From Streptomyces spinoverrucosus (GTDB lineage: Bacteria; Actinomycetota; Actinomycetes; Streptomycetales; Streptomycetaceae): DNA of 64,000 nt. The notes beneath the pieces are model-generated. The model was not told the DNA's origin. It did no database searches and saw only the letters and a program-made list of their open reading frames with translations. This document shows, in pieces, positions 9,514-18,716 of this stretch; the stretch's first letter is position 1, and the number at the start of each line of letters is the position of its first letter. The position numbers were made by a program, and so were the translations under genes. The DNA lies in the NCBI RefSeq assembly GCF_015712165.1, contig NZ_JADPZX010000001.1, forward strand, positions 620,001-684,000. The letters run 5' to 3'.

Positions 9514-10857
9514 GTGACCAATTGGGTCGGACGGACCGCCGTCGAGATCGCCGCCGCCGTGCAGGAGAAGCGGGTCACGCCGCGGGAGGTGGTGGCCGGG
9601 CATCTGGCGCGGATCGAGCGCCTGGACGGACGGATCGGGGCGTTCCGTGCCGTCCGGGCCGAGCGGGCGCTCGCCGAGGCGGACGAGGTGGGCGCGCGGG
9701 CCGACTTGGCCGAACTGCCGCTCGCGGGCGTGCCCGTGGCCGTCAAGGACAATCTGGCCGTCCGGGGCGAGAGCACGCGGATCGGCTCGGCCGCGACGCC
9801 GGACGTGCCCGCCGAGCAGGACCATGTCACCGTCGCCCGGCTGCGCGCCGCCGGTGCGGTCGTGGTGGGGCTGACCAATGTGCCGGAGTTGTGTGTGTTC
9901 GGTACGACCGAGGGGGTGCACGGGATCGCCCGGAACCCGTGGGACACGACGCGTACGGCGGGCGGTTCGTCCGGCGGCAGCGCGGCGGCGGTCGCGGCGG
10001 GCATGGTGCCGATCGCCCTCGGCAACGACGGGATGGGCTCGCTGCGCATACCGGCGGCCAACTGCGGTGTCGTCACCATCAAGCCGGGGCGCGGGGTGGT
10101 CCCGGCCGGCATCAGCGACGGCGACTGGTTCGGCATGTCGGAGAACGGTCCGCTGGCCACGACCGTCGAGGACGCCCGGCTGATGCTGTCCGTCCTGGCC
10201 GGTACCGACGTCGTACGGCAGGACGCGGGCGCCACCCGAAGAGTCGCCGTCTCCCTGCGCAGCCCCCTCGCCGGCGTCACCATGGGCAAGCCGTACACGG
10301 ACGCCGCCCGGGAGGCCGGCGGGGTGCTCGTCAAGGCCGGTCACCAGGTGCGGCGTGCCGACCCGCGGTATCCGGCGACGCTGAGCTTCACGTCGTTCGC
10401 CCACTGGACGGCGGGCACCTGCGTCGACTCCCAGGGGCTGGACGTGCGGCTGCTGGCCCGGCGCACGCGCGTCCACGCGGCCGTCGGGCGACGGTTCGTC
10501 CGAACCGTGCGCGTCGGCACCGGCCGGGAGGAACTGCGCCGGCGCCTGGAGCCGTTCTTCAGCGAGTACGACGTGCTGCTCACGCCCGCGCTGGCGCGCC
10601 GCTCACCCAAGGCCGGGCCCTGGCACGAGCGGGGCTGGCTGCGCAACGTGGCCGCCAACACCAACTACTCGCCGATGACTCCCCCGTGGAACCTGACCGG
10701 CTGGCCCGCGATGGCCGTGCCGTTCGGCAGTCTGCCGTCGGGCGCACCCTGCGCCGTACAGCTCGTGGGGCGGCCCGGGTCGGAGGCGGAACTGCTGGAG
10801 GTGGCGGGACAGTTGGAGGCCGCTCGCCCGTGGCAGCGGACGGCGCCGCTCGACTAG
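9514..10857 (+). CDS. Amidase, amidase signature family
   Basis: 447 residues, GTG start behind GAGGAG. Ser-Ser-Lys catalytic apparatus is visible: VAVKDN near residue 78 supplies the lysine and TAGGSSGGSAAAVAAGM near 148-165 supplies the serines, followed by GNDGMGSLRIPAANC, which departs slightly from the usual GTDGGGSIRIPA. The family hydrolyses carboxylic amides or, in GatA, glutamine; no gatB or gatC is near, so this is a stand-alone catabolic amidase of unknown substrate. Its stop overlaps the convergent acetyltransferase stop by 4 bases. Confidence 0.85.
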   Translation: MTNWVGRTAVEIAAAVQEKRVTPREVVAGHLARIERLDGRIGAFRAVRAERALAEADEVGARADLAELPLAGVPVAVKDNLAVRGESTRIGSAATPDVPAEQDHVTVARLRAAGAVVVGLTNVPELCVFGTTEGVHGIARNPWDTTRTAGGSSGGSAAAVAAGMVPIALGNDGMGSLRIPAANCGVVTIKPGRGVVPAGISDGDWFGMSENGPLATTVEDARLMLSVLAGTDVVRQDAGATRRVAVSLRSPLAGVTMGKPYTDAAREAGGVLVKAGHQVRRADPRYPATLSFTSFAHWTAGTCVDSQGLDVRLLARRTRVHAAVGRRFVRTVRVGTGREELRRRLEPFFSEYDVLLTPALARRSPKAGPWHERGWLRNVAANTNYSPMTPPWNLTGWPAMAVPFGSLPSGAPCAVQLVGRPGSEAELLEVAGQLEAARPWQRTAPLD

Positions 10858-11336
10858 AGGGTCTTGTGCATGATGCGCAGGCTCACCCTGCCGTGCTTTG
10901 GGTGGTCGTACGCGTCCGGCACCGTGCCCAGGATCGTGAAGCCGAGGGACGTCCACAGCTGGACGGCCGGGTTGGTCTCGACGACCGCGTTGAACACCAT
11001 GGCCCGGTAGCCGTGGGCCTTGGCCTCGGTCAGGATGTGCTCGGCGAGGGCGCGTCCGATGCCGCGGCCGGCCTGGTCGGGATCGACCATGAAGCCGGCG
11101 TTGGCGATCCGGGCGGCGGGGCCGCCGTAGTTGGGGGTGAGGTAGGCGGAGCCGATGACGGCTCCGTCGTCGTCCTGGGCGACGTACACGCGCTTGGCCG
11201 GGCTCATCCACAGGGCGCGGGCCGCTTCCTCGGTGGTGTCCGGGTCCCAGGTGTACGTCTCGGCGGCGGCGACGATGCGGTGCCAGAACGGCCAGATGTG
11301 CGGCCAGTCGTCGGCCGTCGCTTCCCTGATCAGCAT
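10854..11336 (-). CDS. GNAT family N-acetyltransferase
   Basis: 160 residues covering the whole GNAT fold. It begins MLIREATADDW, typical of phosphinothricin/ribosomal-type acetyltransferases, and has the acetyl-CoA pyrophosphate loop QAGRGIGRALAEH near residues 88-100 and the late ETNPAVQLWTSLGF segment. Acetyl acceptor unknown. It converges on the amidase gene (4-base overlap of stops). The 57-residue orphan gene lies 54 bases upstream on the same strand, so they may share a transcript. Confidence 0.8.
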   Translation of the reverse strand: MLIREATADDWPHIWPFWHRIVAAAETYTWDPDTTEEAARALWMSPAKRVYVAQDDDGAVIGSAYLTPNYGGPAARIANAGFMVDPDQAGRGIGRALAEHILTEAKAHGYRAMVFNAVVETNPAVQLWTSLGFTILGTVPDAYDHPKHGRVSLRIMHKTL

Positions 11337-11390
11337 GGGCGTGAGTCTCGCACGCCCATGCTGTCGGCGATCGCGAAGGGCTCCTGCCGG

Positions 11391-11564
11391 TCAGTCCACG
11401 CTGGGCAGGATGTGCGGCTCGGCAAGGTCGTCCTCGTAGCCCGCCAGGCGGATCGGGGCGGATCGGGCCCACACGTCGAGGCTGCCGATCTCGCCGGGCC
11501 GGCGGCCCGCGCGCTCCGTGCGTTCCTTGGGGCGCTGTTCGCGATTCGTCTTCTCCGGTGTCAC
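11391..11564 (-). CDS. Small orphan protein, 57 residues
   Basis: GTG at 11564 is preceded by AAGGAG at ideal spacing (6 bases), strong support that this is translated. The N-terminal half is very basic and hydrophilic (EKTNREQRPKERTERAGRRP); the C-terminal half has a distinct segment, DVWARSAPIRLAGYEDD, ending in EPHILPSVD. No signal peptide, no membrane helix and no cysteine. The two-part layout recalls precursor peptides, but no modification enzymes lie nearby, so I assign no function. It may be co-transcribed with the acetyltransferase gene downstream. Confidence 0.55.
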   Translation of the reverse strand: MTPEKTNREQRPKERTERAGRRPGEIGSLDVWARSAPIRLAGYEDDLAEPHILPSVD

Positions 11565-12036
11565 CGCGCACTCCTTATGTGTCGGGTCACCCTCGGGGCG
11601 CGCCGGCGGCCTGCGGTCCGCTCGCCGACGCCCGTTCGGGTCTGCCATGTGCTGTTGGACGCGGTGGCGTCGGTAACTCGCGTGAGAGCAGGCCGTTGTG
11701 CACCGGCTTGTCCCGGGACGGACGATGGGTGTGGGTAGGGACCCGTTGCTGCTGTCCGTCGGGACCAGATTAACCAAATGAGCGGGGGTCCGCTCGATAG
11801 GGCTGAAAACTGCGGGTAACGATCACGAGTCATCGCGTGTACGACTGGGCTAATTTTGCGGCTATTTGTAACGAAATGGACCCATAGTGACTCACCCGAC
11901 CGGCCTACCCGGGCGAACAGGACGGCGACCGACGGTCGTCGTGGCGTCGCGCAGTTCAAGTCCCGTTGGCCGATTCGCAAGGCGGCCATGATCTGCTGAC
12001 GTTCGGCAACGGCTTGTCCGGCGGGAGGACTGACGC
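11565..12036. other. Divergent regulatory region, no gene seen
   Basis: 472 bases between the 57-residue gene and the HD-domain gene. The part from about 11760 to 11900 is clearly richer in A/T than its surroundings (for example GGGCTAATTTTGCGGCTATTTG) and most likely holds promoters in both directions. No open frame with a credible ribosome site, no RNA gene and no strong hairpin was recognised. Confidence 0.5.
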
Positions 12037-12597
12037 ATGGAGCTGCGCAGTGTCGAAGAGCTGATGGATCTGCTGTACGCCTGCCGTGGCGCCTGGGACA
12101 CCCCGGACCGCAGCGGCGACCCGGTCGACCTGCACGACCACGCGCTGCAGACGGCCGCACTGCTGCGCCGAAGTCGCCCCGCCGACAAGGAACTCCAGGT
12201 CGCGGGCCTGGTGCATGACATCGGACATCTGCTGCGGCCCGGCGACGACGCGGGGCACGCGGACCACGCCGCGGACGCGGTACGGTCCCTGCTGGGCGAA
12301 CGGGTCGCCCGTCTCGTACGACTGCATGTGCCGGCCAAGCGCTATCTGGCCGCCGTCTCTCCGGAACGCGGCCTGTCCCCGCAGAGCGCCCTGACCCTGA
12401 CCCGGCAGGGCGGGGCGATGAGCCCGGCCGAGGCGGCCGCGTTCGCCCGGGACCCACTGGCCGAGGACGCCGTGACCCTGCGGCAGGCCGACGACGCGGG
12501 CAAGGTCGTCGGACTCGACGCCGGGGTGCTGGAGGACTGGCGCACGGTCCTGGAACTGGTCGCGGCGCGGAACTCCCGGCTCGGAGCCGTCGACTGA
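12037..12597 (+). CDS. HD-domain protein, PhnZ-like mixed-valent diiron oxygenase family
   Basis: 186 residues, ATG at 12037 with GGGAGG upstream. Metal ligands expected for PhnZ-type HD enzymes are in place: His35 (LHDHALQTA), the His60-Asp61 pair (LVHDIGH), His74/His77 (HADHAAD), His97 (RLHVPAKRYL) and Asp152/153 (ADDAGK). The RLHVPAKRYL and MSPAEAAAF segments match the phosphonate-operon HD family, whose known member cleaves 2-amino-1-hydroxyethylphosphonate. No phosphonate genes are present here, so the true substrate is open. It stands alone, with the gene end followed by 500 bases without a good reading frame. Confidence 0.7.
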   Translation: MELRSVEELMDLLYACRGAWDTPDRSGDPVDLHDHALQTAALLRRSRPADKELQVAGLVHDIGHLLRPGDDAGHADHAADAVRSLLGERVARLVRLHVPAKRYLAAVSPERGLSPQSALTLTRQGGAMSPAEAAAFARDPLAEDAVTLRQADDAGKVVGLDAGVLEDWRTVLELVAARNSRLGAVD

Positions 12598-13100
12598 TCC
12601 CCACGGACGGACACCACCGGGCTCAGGCGCAGCGCGGGCTCGGCACCGTGGAATGACCTGGCGACCGGAGGCTGGACTGGGCGACTCGGGCCGACCGCGA
12701 CCGCAGATCGGGCTCGGCCCATTCGGCTGTCCGCGACCGCCGACGGCTGGCTCGACGCCTTCGAGCGACCGTAGCCACCGGCGGCCGACCGCGACCACAG
12801 GCATCAGGCTCAGACCGTTGACGGTCGAAAACGCCGGGGGCCGACTCGGCGGCTTCGAATGACCGTAGCCACCGGCGGATGACCGGGCGGCTCGGGCTGA
12901 CCGCGGCCGGTGGCGGTCGGCTCCGTGGCTTCGGCTGGTCGGACCGTCCGCGCCAGGATCAGCGCCGTCGGCGGCGGCGGTGGTGGACAGGCGCGGGCGG
13001 TGGGCCGGTGGGATCATGGAGCTGGCGCGCCTGTCGGCCCGCACGCCTCGGCAGCCGGGTCGGGACGCTCCGGCAGGCCGCCGTGAAGAAGGTGGCACAC
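12598..13100. other. Gene-free stretch with imperfect direct repeats
   Basis: 503 bases of very GC-rich, simple sequence. An 18-base unit, GACCGTAGCCACCGGCGG, occurs at 12767-12784 and again at 12861-12878, each following TTCGA-type text; shorter versions of GGCTGG/GACCGCGACC recur between. Open frames exist but lack ribosome sites and protein-like composition. The promoter of the small membrane protein at 13101 must lie at the right-hand edge. Confidence 0.45.
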
Positions 13101-13274
13101 ATGAGCGACACCACGCCGCCCGCGCGCCCCCGGCGCACCCTCGATGTCGGAGGCCTGTCCCGCACCGTCCTGTTCTTCGCGCTGGCCGTGAGCGCCCTGC
13201 TGGTCGGCGTGGCCGCGCTGCTGATCGGCATCTCCTGGATGGACCTCGTCGACAACGCCCGCCAGAGCTGGTGA
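13101..13274 (+). CDS. Small single-pass membrane protein, 57 residues
   Basis: ATG at 13101 follows GAAGAAGG by 8 bases. A short basic N-terminus (PPARPRRTLDVGG) precedes one strongly hydrophobic helix of about 25 residues (LFFALAVSALLVGVAALLIG), with a short acidic tail. Predicted orientation is N-terminus inside. Function unknown. It ends 7 bases from the convergent SDR gene. The frame extends upstream to 12879 without a start that carries a ribosome site. Confidence 0.6.
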   Translation: MSDTTPPARPRRTLDVGGLSRTVLFFALAVSALLVGVAALLIGISWMDLVDNARQSW

Positions 13275-13281
13275 GCGCGGC

Positions 13282-14775
13282 TCACCACTTGCCGGGCGCG
13301 TAGTCCTTCAGGAAGACGCCATAAAGATCCTCGCCCGCCTCGCCGCGCACGACCGGGTCGTAGACGCGGGCCGCGCCGTCGACCAGGTCGAGCGGGGCGT
13401 GGAAGCCCTCCTCGGCGAGGCGCAGCTTGTCGTAGTGAGGGCGTTCGTCGGTGATCCAGCCGGTGTCGACGGAGGTCATCAGGATGCCGTCGGTCTGGAA
13501 CATCTCCTGGGCGCTGGTGCGCGTGACCATGTTCATCGCGGCCTTGGCGGCGTTGGTGTTCGGGTGTCCCGCGCCCTTGTAGCCGCGGCCGAAGACCCCC
13601 TCCATCGCCGAGACGTTGACGACGTAGGCGCGTCCGCTCTCCGCCTTCCGAGCGGCGTCGGCCATGGCCGGCCGGAGCTTGCTGATCAGGATGAACGGCG
13701 ACGTGTAGTTGCAGAGCTGGGTCTCCAGCAGTTCCACCGGGGAGATCTGGTCGATGGTCTGCACCCAGGTGTTGGTCTCGACGACGTCCGGGACCAGGCC
13801 GCCCGCGTCGATCGCGGTGCCGTCGAGGTGCCGGGCGACGCTGGCGTTGCCCGCGACCAGCGCGAGGTCGGCGACCTTCTGGGCGTCGAGGTCGCTGGTG
13901 CCGAGGGGCAGCGCGGCGAGGCCGTCGACCGCGCCGGAGTTGAAGGCGCCGATGACGTGGTGGGCGGGGAGCTCACCGGCGGGCAGCGGGGCGCTCTCGC
14001 CGTCGACCAGGGCGGCGTAGGCGGAGGGCAGGCGGCGCACGGTCTGCGTCGCGTTGTTGACGAGGATGTCGAGGGGGCCCGCCTCGGCGACCTGGTCGGC
14101 GAGGGCCACGGCCTGGGCCGGGTCGCGCAGGTCGATGCCGACGACCTCCAGGCGGTGCATCCAGTCCGCCGAGTCGTCCATGGCCTTGAAGCGGCGGATG
14201 GCGTCCTTCGGGAAGCGCGTGGTGATCGTCGTGTGCGCGCCGTCGCGCAGCAGCCGCAGCGCGATGTACATGCCGATCTTGGCGCGACCGCCGGTGAGCA
14301 GGGCGCGCTTGCCGGTGAGATCGGCGCGGGCGTCCCGCTTGGCGCGGTTCAGGGCGGCGCAGTCGGGACAGAGCTGGTGGTAGAAGTAGTCGACCTCGAC
14401 GTACCGGGTCTTGCAGGTGTAGCAGGAGCGCGGGCGCTGGAGTATTCCCGCGATCGTGCCCTCCTCCGTGCGCGACGACGGCAGCAGGCCCTCGGTCTCG
14501 TCGTCGATGCGCTGCGCGGAGCCGGTCGCCGTGGCCTCCGTGACCGCCTTGTCGTGGGCGGTCTTGGCGGCCCGGCGCTCCTGGCGGCGGCGCTGCTTCA
14601 CGGTGCGGTAGATGCCGGCGGTGGCCCGGCGCACGGCGATCGCGTCGGGGTGGTCGACCTCCAGCTTGTCGAGCTCCTCCAGCACGCTCAGGCAGACGGC
14701 GAGCCGCTCCGGGTCGATGCCGGGCCCGTACACGACCTCGTCCGTGATCGCCGAGCCGTCCTCTGTCACCGTCAT
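13282..14775 (-). CDS. SDR-family oxidoreductase with N-terminal zinc ribbon
   Basis: 497 residues, about twice the usual SDR length. The first 110 residues are helical and charged (TVKQRRRQERRAAK). A four-cysteine zinc ribbon follows (Cys118, Cys121, Cys136, Cys139: SCYTCKTRY and LCPDC), then an SDR fold with TGGRAKIG at 161-168, NNATQT, and a late YKGAGHPNTNAAKAAM segment where the usual YxxxK is replaced by HPNTNAAK. That replacement means standard SDR catalysis is doubtful. ATG at 14775 is preceded by AGGGAA. Cofactor binding looks intact; substrate and role unknown. Confidence 0.75.
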   Translation of the reverse strand: MTVTEDGSAITDEVVYGPGIDPERLAVCLSVLEELDKLEVDHPDAIAVRRATAGIYRTVKQRRRQERRAAKTAHDKAVTEATATGSAQRIDDETEGLLPSSRTEEGTIAGILQRPRSCYTCKTRYVEVDYFYHQLCPDCAALNRAKRDARADLTGKRALLTGGRAKIGMYIALRLLRDGAHTTITTRFPKDAIRRFKAMDDSADWMHRLEVVGIDLRDPAQAVALADQVAEAGPLDILVNNATQTVRRLPSAYAALVDGESAPLPAGELPAHHVIGAFNSGAVDGLAALPLGTSDLDAQKVADLALVAGNASVARHLDGTAIDAGGLVPDVVETNTWVQTIDQISPVELLETQLCNYTSPFILISKLRPAMADAARKAESGRAYVVNVSAMEGVFGRGYKGAGHPNTNAAKAAMNMVTRTSAQEMFQTDGILMTSVDTGWITDERPHYDKLRLAEEGFHAPLDLVDGAARVYDPVVRGEAGEDLYGVFLKDYAPGKW

Positions 14776-14880
14776 CGCCGCTGCCGTTCCCTGGATCTGC
14801 CGTCGCGGCGCTCCGGTCGCGCCCGCATTCGAACGGCAGATTTTACGGAGCGCCGGGCCACACCGCCAAACCCGTCATGA

Positions 14881-16221
14881 TCAGGGCGCACAGGCCTTGA
14901 TCAGCGTCTCCAGCTCGTCCGCCACCGCCTGGGCGAACCGGTCCAGGTCCGGTACGGCCGCCGCGTCGGCGACGAGCCCGTAGTGGACCTGCCCCCGGTA
15001 CGTCGAGACGGCGACGGCGAGGGACTGGCCGGCGGCCAGCGGCGCGAAGGGGAACACCTCCGTGAGCGGGTTGCCGCCCAGCTTCAGGCCGAGGCCGGGC
15101 AGCGGCACGCTGGTGACCAGGATGTCGAACCACAGCCGCGCGGCCTGGCTGACCAGCGGCCCGCCGAGCCGGTGACCGAGCGCCGGGACGTGATCGGCGA
15201 GCAGCGCGACGGCACCCGCGCCCCGGTTGGGCCCGGCGTCCTTGTTGCGGTCCATGGCCGTGCGGACCGCGTCGAGGCGGGCGAGCGGGTCGGGGTCGTC
15301 GACCGGAAGCCGTATCAAGTAGCCCGACAGCCGGTTGCCCTGTGGGTGCGCGGTGCGCGGGCGGCGCTTGGAGACCGGGATCAGGGCGCGGGGGGCGACG
15401 CCGTCGCTGCCGTCGCCGCGTTCGTCGAGCCAGACGCGCAGGGCGCCGGCGACGACGGCGATCAGGACGTCGTTGACGGTGCCGCCGACGGCCTTGCGGA
15501 TGCGGTGGACGTCGTCGAGGTCAAGGACCACTCCGGCGGTACGGCGGGTTCCGGAGGGTTCGGAGGTCAGCGCCGGCGAGGAGCGCACTCCCAGAGTGGA
15601 CAGGGCGACCGATGCGCCGATGTCGAGGGCGCGGCCCACGTCGGACAGGGCGCCGCGCACCAGGCCGGGCAGTTTGCGCACGTCGGGCAGCGGGCGGCGG
15701 GGCGGCTCCGTCGGGCGGGGGCGGGACGGGGGCAGGTCCGTGGGGTCCAGGACCGCCGCCGCCAGGGTCAGGGCGCGCAGGCCGTCGGCGAGGGCGTGGT
15801 GGAACTTGAAGAGCACGGCGAACGACACGCCGTCCTCCCCGGGCAGCACATGCGCTTCCCACGGCGGCCGGTCGCGCTCCAGCGGACGCTCCATCAGCCG
15901 GCCCGCCGCCGCCTGGAAATCGGCCGTCGGGGCGTGCAGCCGGACGTGGTCGAGCGGGTCGAAGTCCGGGGCCGGCTCGCGGGCCGCGCCGCCGAAGGCC
16001 AGGGGCTGCCGCAGGTCCCGGGGCCGCCATACGTTCCGGATCCGCATCCGGAGCCCGGGCACGGCGGCGGCACGCGCGGCGAGCAGGTCGGCGGCGTGGG
16101 CGCCCGCGGCGGGCGAGTGGGACGTGAACACGCCGAGCGCCCCCAGGTGCATGGGGTGCCGGTCGGACTCGATGTTCCAGAACGCCAGGTCGAGGGGAGC
16201 GAGCAGGTCGTCAGAAGTCAA
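14881..16221 (-). CDS. Wax ester synthase/diacylglycerol acyltransferase (WS/DGAT) family
   Basis: 446 residues, normal length. The catalytic HHxxxDG motif is HHALADG at 141-147, preceded by WEAHVL, and the C-terminal domain carries ILVTSVPLPG, another conserved family segment. Members esterify acyl-CoA to diacylglycerol or alcohols to build storage lipid; Streptomyces make triacylglycerol this way. Membrane-associated but without helices. It lies downstream of a 1.2 kb repeat-filled gap and upstream of the zinc-ribbon SDR gene on the same strand (105-base gap), possibly one transcript. Confidence 0.85.
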   Translation of the reverse strand: MTSDDLLAPLDLAFWNIESDRHPMHLGALGVFTSHSPAAGAHAADLLAARAAAVPGLRMRIRNVWRPRDLRQPLAFGGAAREPAPDFDPLDHVRLHAPTADFQAAAGRLMERPLERDRPPWEAHVLPGEDGVSFAVLFKFHHALADGLRALTLAAAVLDPTDLPPSRPRPTEPPRRPLPDVRKLPGLVRGALSDVGRALDIGASVALSTLGVRSSPALTSEPSGTRRTAGVVLDLDDVHRIRKAVGGTVNDVLIAVVAGALRVWLDERGDGSDGVAPRALIPVSKRRPRTAHPQGNRLSGYLIRLPVDDPDPLARLDAVRTAMDRNKDAGPNRGAGAVALLADHVPALGHRLGGPLVSQAARLWFDILVTSVPLPGLGLKLGGNPLTEVFPFAPLAAGQSLAVAVSTYRGQVHYGLVADAAAVPDLDRFAQAVADELETLIKACAP

Positions 16222-17440
16222 TGGCTTGCCTCGCGTCGACGACGGGTGGGCCAGCAGTCAATCGCCCACGCGCGATTACGGTCAAGTACGATCAGGCTAC
16301 GCACAGTTAACAGCAGATTAAGTCCCGACGCGTCGGAAAGCGGTGGGACTCACGGGGACTCATGTGACATAAGTGGTCGCGAACCAGGGGCAGGGACGGC
16401 ACGGAGACGTAAGGAGCGTCACACGAGCACGCGCCGAGCGCCACACGGGACGTCCGGACCTGCCACGGAGACTCCCGGGCCCCGCGCGCGGTTCCCGGCC
16501 TCGACGCGGAGACCTCCCGACAACCACACGCGTCACCCCTGACCACGACGCGGAGACCTCCCCACACCACGCGCGGCGTCCCGGCCTCGACGCGGAGACC
16601 TCCCCACACCACACGCGGCGTCCCGACCACGACGCGGAGACCTCCCCACACCACACGCGGCGTCCCGACCACGACGCGGAGACCTCCCCACACCACACGC
16701 GGCGTCCCGACCACGACGCGGAGACCTCCCCACACCACACGCGGCGTCCCGACCACGACGCGGAGACCTCCCCACACCACACGCGGCGTCCCGACCACGA
16801 CGCGGAGACCTCCCCACACCACACGCGGCGTCCCGACCACGACGCGGAGACCCCCCCCACACCACACACGTCACCCCGACCACGACGCGGCGACCTCCGG
16901 AAACCGCGCGCGCTGTGCCAGCGCGACAGTGGGGGACCTTCCGGGCGCCACGCCCGGCGTCCGGCGCGAAACGGCGAACCGCCCGGCGTCGCCCCAGGCG
17001 TCTCGCGAGGGCAGCACACAGAACGCCCGCCGCGCGACACGCGCGGAGTCCGGACGCGACACGGGAACCGCCGGACGCCGCACCCGACGTCTCTGGGCAG
17101 CACAGGGAAACGCGCGACGCGCACCGTCCCGCCGACACCGGCGAACCTCCGCCGCCGCCACCCGACGTCTCCGGGCGGCACACGGAAACGCCCGCCGCTC
17201 AGCGTCCCGCCGCCACAGGGCGAACCTCCGGCGCCGCACTCGCGCCTCTGGGCGCTACACAAGACGCTCCACATGCGTCACGGAGGCCGCAAGACGCCAC
17301 ACGCAGTGGCCGGCGCTGCGCTACCGGGTCGGTGGACCTCACCCAGCCTCCGGGCGCGCGCCGAAAGGGCGGGGGGCCGCTCGGAGGCCCTCCCGTACGG
17401 CGCACGAGATTGGGTCGAACGAGTAGTCGACCCTCCCCCC
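16222..17440. repeat. Gene-free field of degenerate repeats between the WS/DGAT gene and glgC
   Basis: 1.2 kb without a credible gene. The first 170 bases hold the WS/DGAT promoter region. From about 16430 to 17270 the DNA is built of related GC-rich units: an array of 42-base units (16503-16900) and, to its right, an older array with 78-base spacing (GACGTCTC at 17086 and 17164, the matching position at 17242). Open frames run through on both strands only because both periods are multiples of three; their translations are low-complexity and lack ribosome sites. Confidence 0.75.
16503..16900. repeat. Tandem array of 42-base units
   Basis: Units beginning GACGCGGAGACCTCC start at 16503, 16547, 16589, 16631, 16673, 16715, 16757, 16799, 16841 and 16884. 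The core (16631-16841) is almost perfectly identical; outer units carry substitutions and 1-2 base length changes. Identical cores with decayed edges are the usual result of recent expansion by unequal crossing-over or slippage. The minus strand is rich in short G runs and could form folded structures. There are no unique spacers, so this is not a CRISPR array. Confidence 0.9.
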
Positions 17441-18661
17441 TCACGGCACCCGCTGCCCCTTCCCCAGTGCGATCACCCCGCCCTTGGACACCGTGTACAG
17501 CTCCGCGTCCCGCTCCGGGTTGACGCCGATCGTCGCGCCCGGGGGCACCTCGACGTTCTTGTCCAGGACGGCGCCCCGCACCACCGCACCCCGCCCTATG
17601 TGCACGTTGTCGTGCAGCACCGAGCCCTGGACGACCGCTCCCGGGTCGACCACCACACCCGGCGACAGCACGGACCGGGTGACCTGCCCCCGGATCAGAC
17701 AGCCGGCGCTGATGATCGACTCCCCCGCGATGCCGCCCGCGTTGAAGCGTGCCGGGGAAAGCTGGTTGGAGTGGGTGTAGATGGGCCAGCTGCGGTTGTA
17801 CAGGTTGAACGCGGGGCGCTCGGCGATGAGGTCCATGTGGGCGTCGTAGTACGCGTCGAGCGTCCCGACGTCCCGCCAGTAGCCCTGATCGCGACTGGTC
17901 TCGCCGGGCACGTGGTTGTCGCTGAAGTCGTACAGGTGGGCCTCCCCGCGGCCGGTGAGCTGGGGCAGGATCGAACCGCCCATGTCGTGGACCGAGTTCA
18001 CGTCCTCGGCGTCCCGCTGGAGGGCCTCGATGAGGGCCTTGGTGGTGAAGATGTAGTTGCCCATCGAGGCGAGGACGCAGTCGGGGTCGTCCGGCAGGCC
18101 CGGCGGGTCCGCGGGCTTCTCCAGGAACCGCTCGACGGTGCTGCCGTCCGAGCCCGGAGTGATCACCCCGAAGGAGGACGACTCGGAGCGCGGCACCCGG
18201 ATGCCGGCCACGGTCACGCCCGCGCCGGACTCGATGTGCTGGGCGAGCATCTGGCGCGGGTCCATGCGGTAGACGTGGTCGGCGCCGAACACCGCGACGT
18301 ACTCGGGCCGTTCGTCGTAGATCAGGTTCAGGGACTGCAGGATCGCGTCCGCGCTGCCCAGGTACCAGCGCGGGCCGAGCCGCTGCTGGGCCGGGACCGG
18401 GGTGACGTAGTTGCCGAGCAGGCTGGACATCCGCCAGGTGGTGGTGATGTGCCGGTCCAGCGAGTGCGACTTGTACTGCGTGAGGACGCAGATCCGCAGG
18501 ATGTCGCCGTTGACGAGGTTGGACAGGACGAAGTCGACGAGGCGGTACGTGCCGCCGAAGGTCACCGCGGGTTTCGCCCGGTCCGCGGTCAGGGGCATCA
18601 GGCGTTTGCCTTCTCCGCCCGCCAAAACGATTCCCAGCACCGAAGGTCCACCGCGCCGCAT
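17441..18661 (-). CDS. glgC: Glucose-1-phosphate adenylyltransferase (ADP-glucose pyrophosphorylase)
   Basis: 406 residues. N-terminal nucleotidyltransferase with [20 protein letters not shown] at 14-33, the ATP/Mg loop, then [10 protein letters not shown] and [19 protein letters not shown], the sugar-phosphate site, and a C-terminal left-handed beta helix. It makes ADP-glucose for glycogen and maltose-1-phosphate synthesis. It follows glgA on the same strand with a 55-base gap. ATG at 18661 gives the usual [17 protein letters not shown]-terminus of actinobacterial GlgC. Confidence 0.95.
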   Translation of the reverse strand: MRRGGPSVLGIVLAGGEGKRLMPLTADRAKPAVTFGGTYRLVDFVLSNLVNGDILRICVLTQYKSHSLDRHITTTWRMSSLLGNYVTPVPAQQRLGPRWYLGSADAILQSLNLIYDERPEYVAVFGADHVYRMDPRQMLAQHIESGAGVTVAGIRVPRSESSSFGVITPGSDGSTVERFLEKPADPPGLPDDPDCVLASMGNYIFTTKALIEALQRDAEDVNSVHDMGGSILPQLTGRGEAHLYDFSDNHVPGETSRDQGYWRDVGTLDAYYDAHMDLIAERPAFNLYNRSWPIYTHSNQLSPARFNAGGIAGESIISAGCLIRGQVTRSVLSPGVVVDPGAVVQGSVLHDNVHIGRGAVVRGAVLDKNVEVPPGATIGVNPERDAELYTVSKGGVIALGKGQRVP

Positions 18662-18716
18662 CCCGCCGCCCCTCTACGCCCGTTGTGCCGCCGTGCTCTG
18701 CTCTGTCACTACCCCG

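Noticed and set aside
6327..10334. Longer alpha-mannosidase frame (1335 codons)
   Set aside because: The extra 327 codons are antisense to the amidase gene; the GH38 N-terminus starts at the ATG at 9353.
11391..11564. Lasso peptide precursor (possible ring Gly to Glu in GYEDDLAE)
   Set aside because: No threonine at the usual -2 leader position and no lasso cyclase, protease or recognition protein nearby.
16503..16900. CRISPR array
   Set aside because: Regular 42-base units, but there is no separate repeat and variable spacer; whole units are identical, and no cas genes are present.
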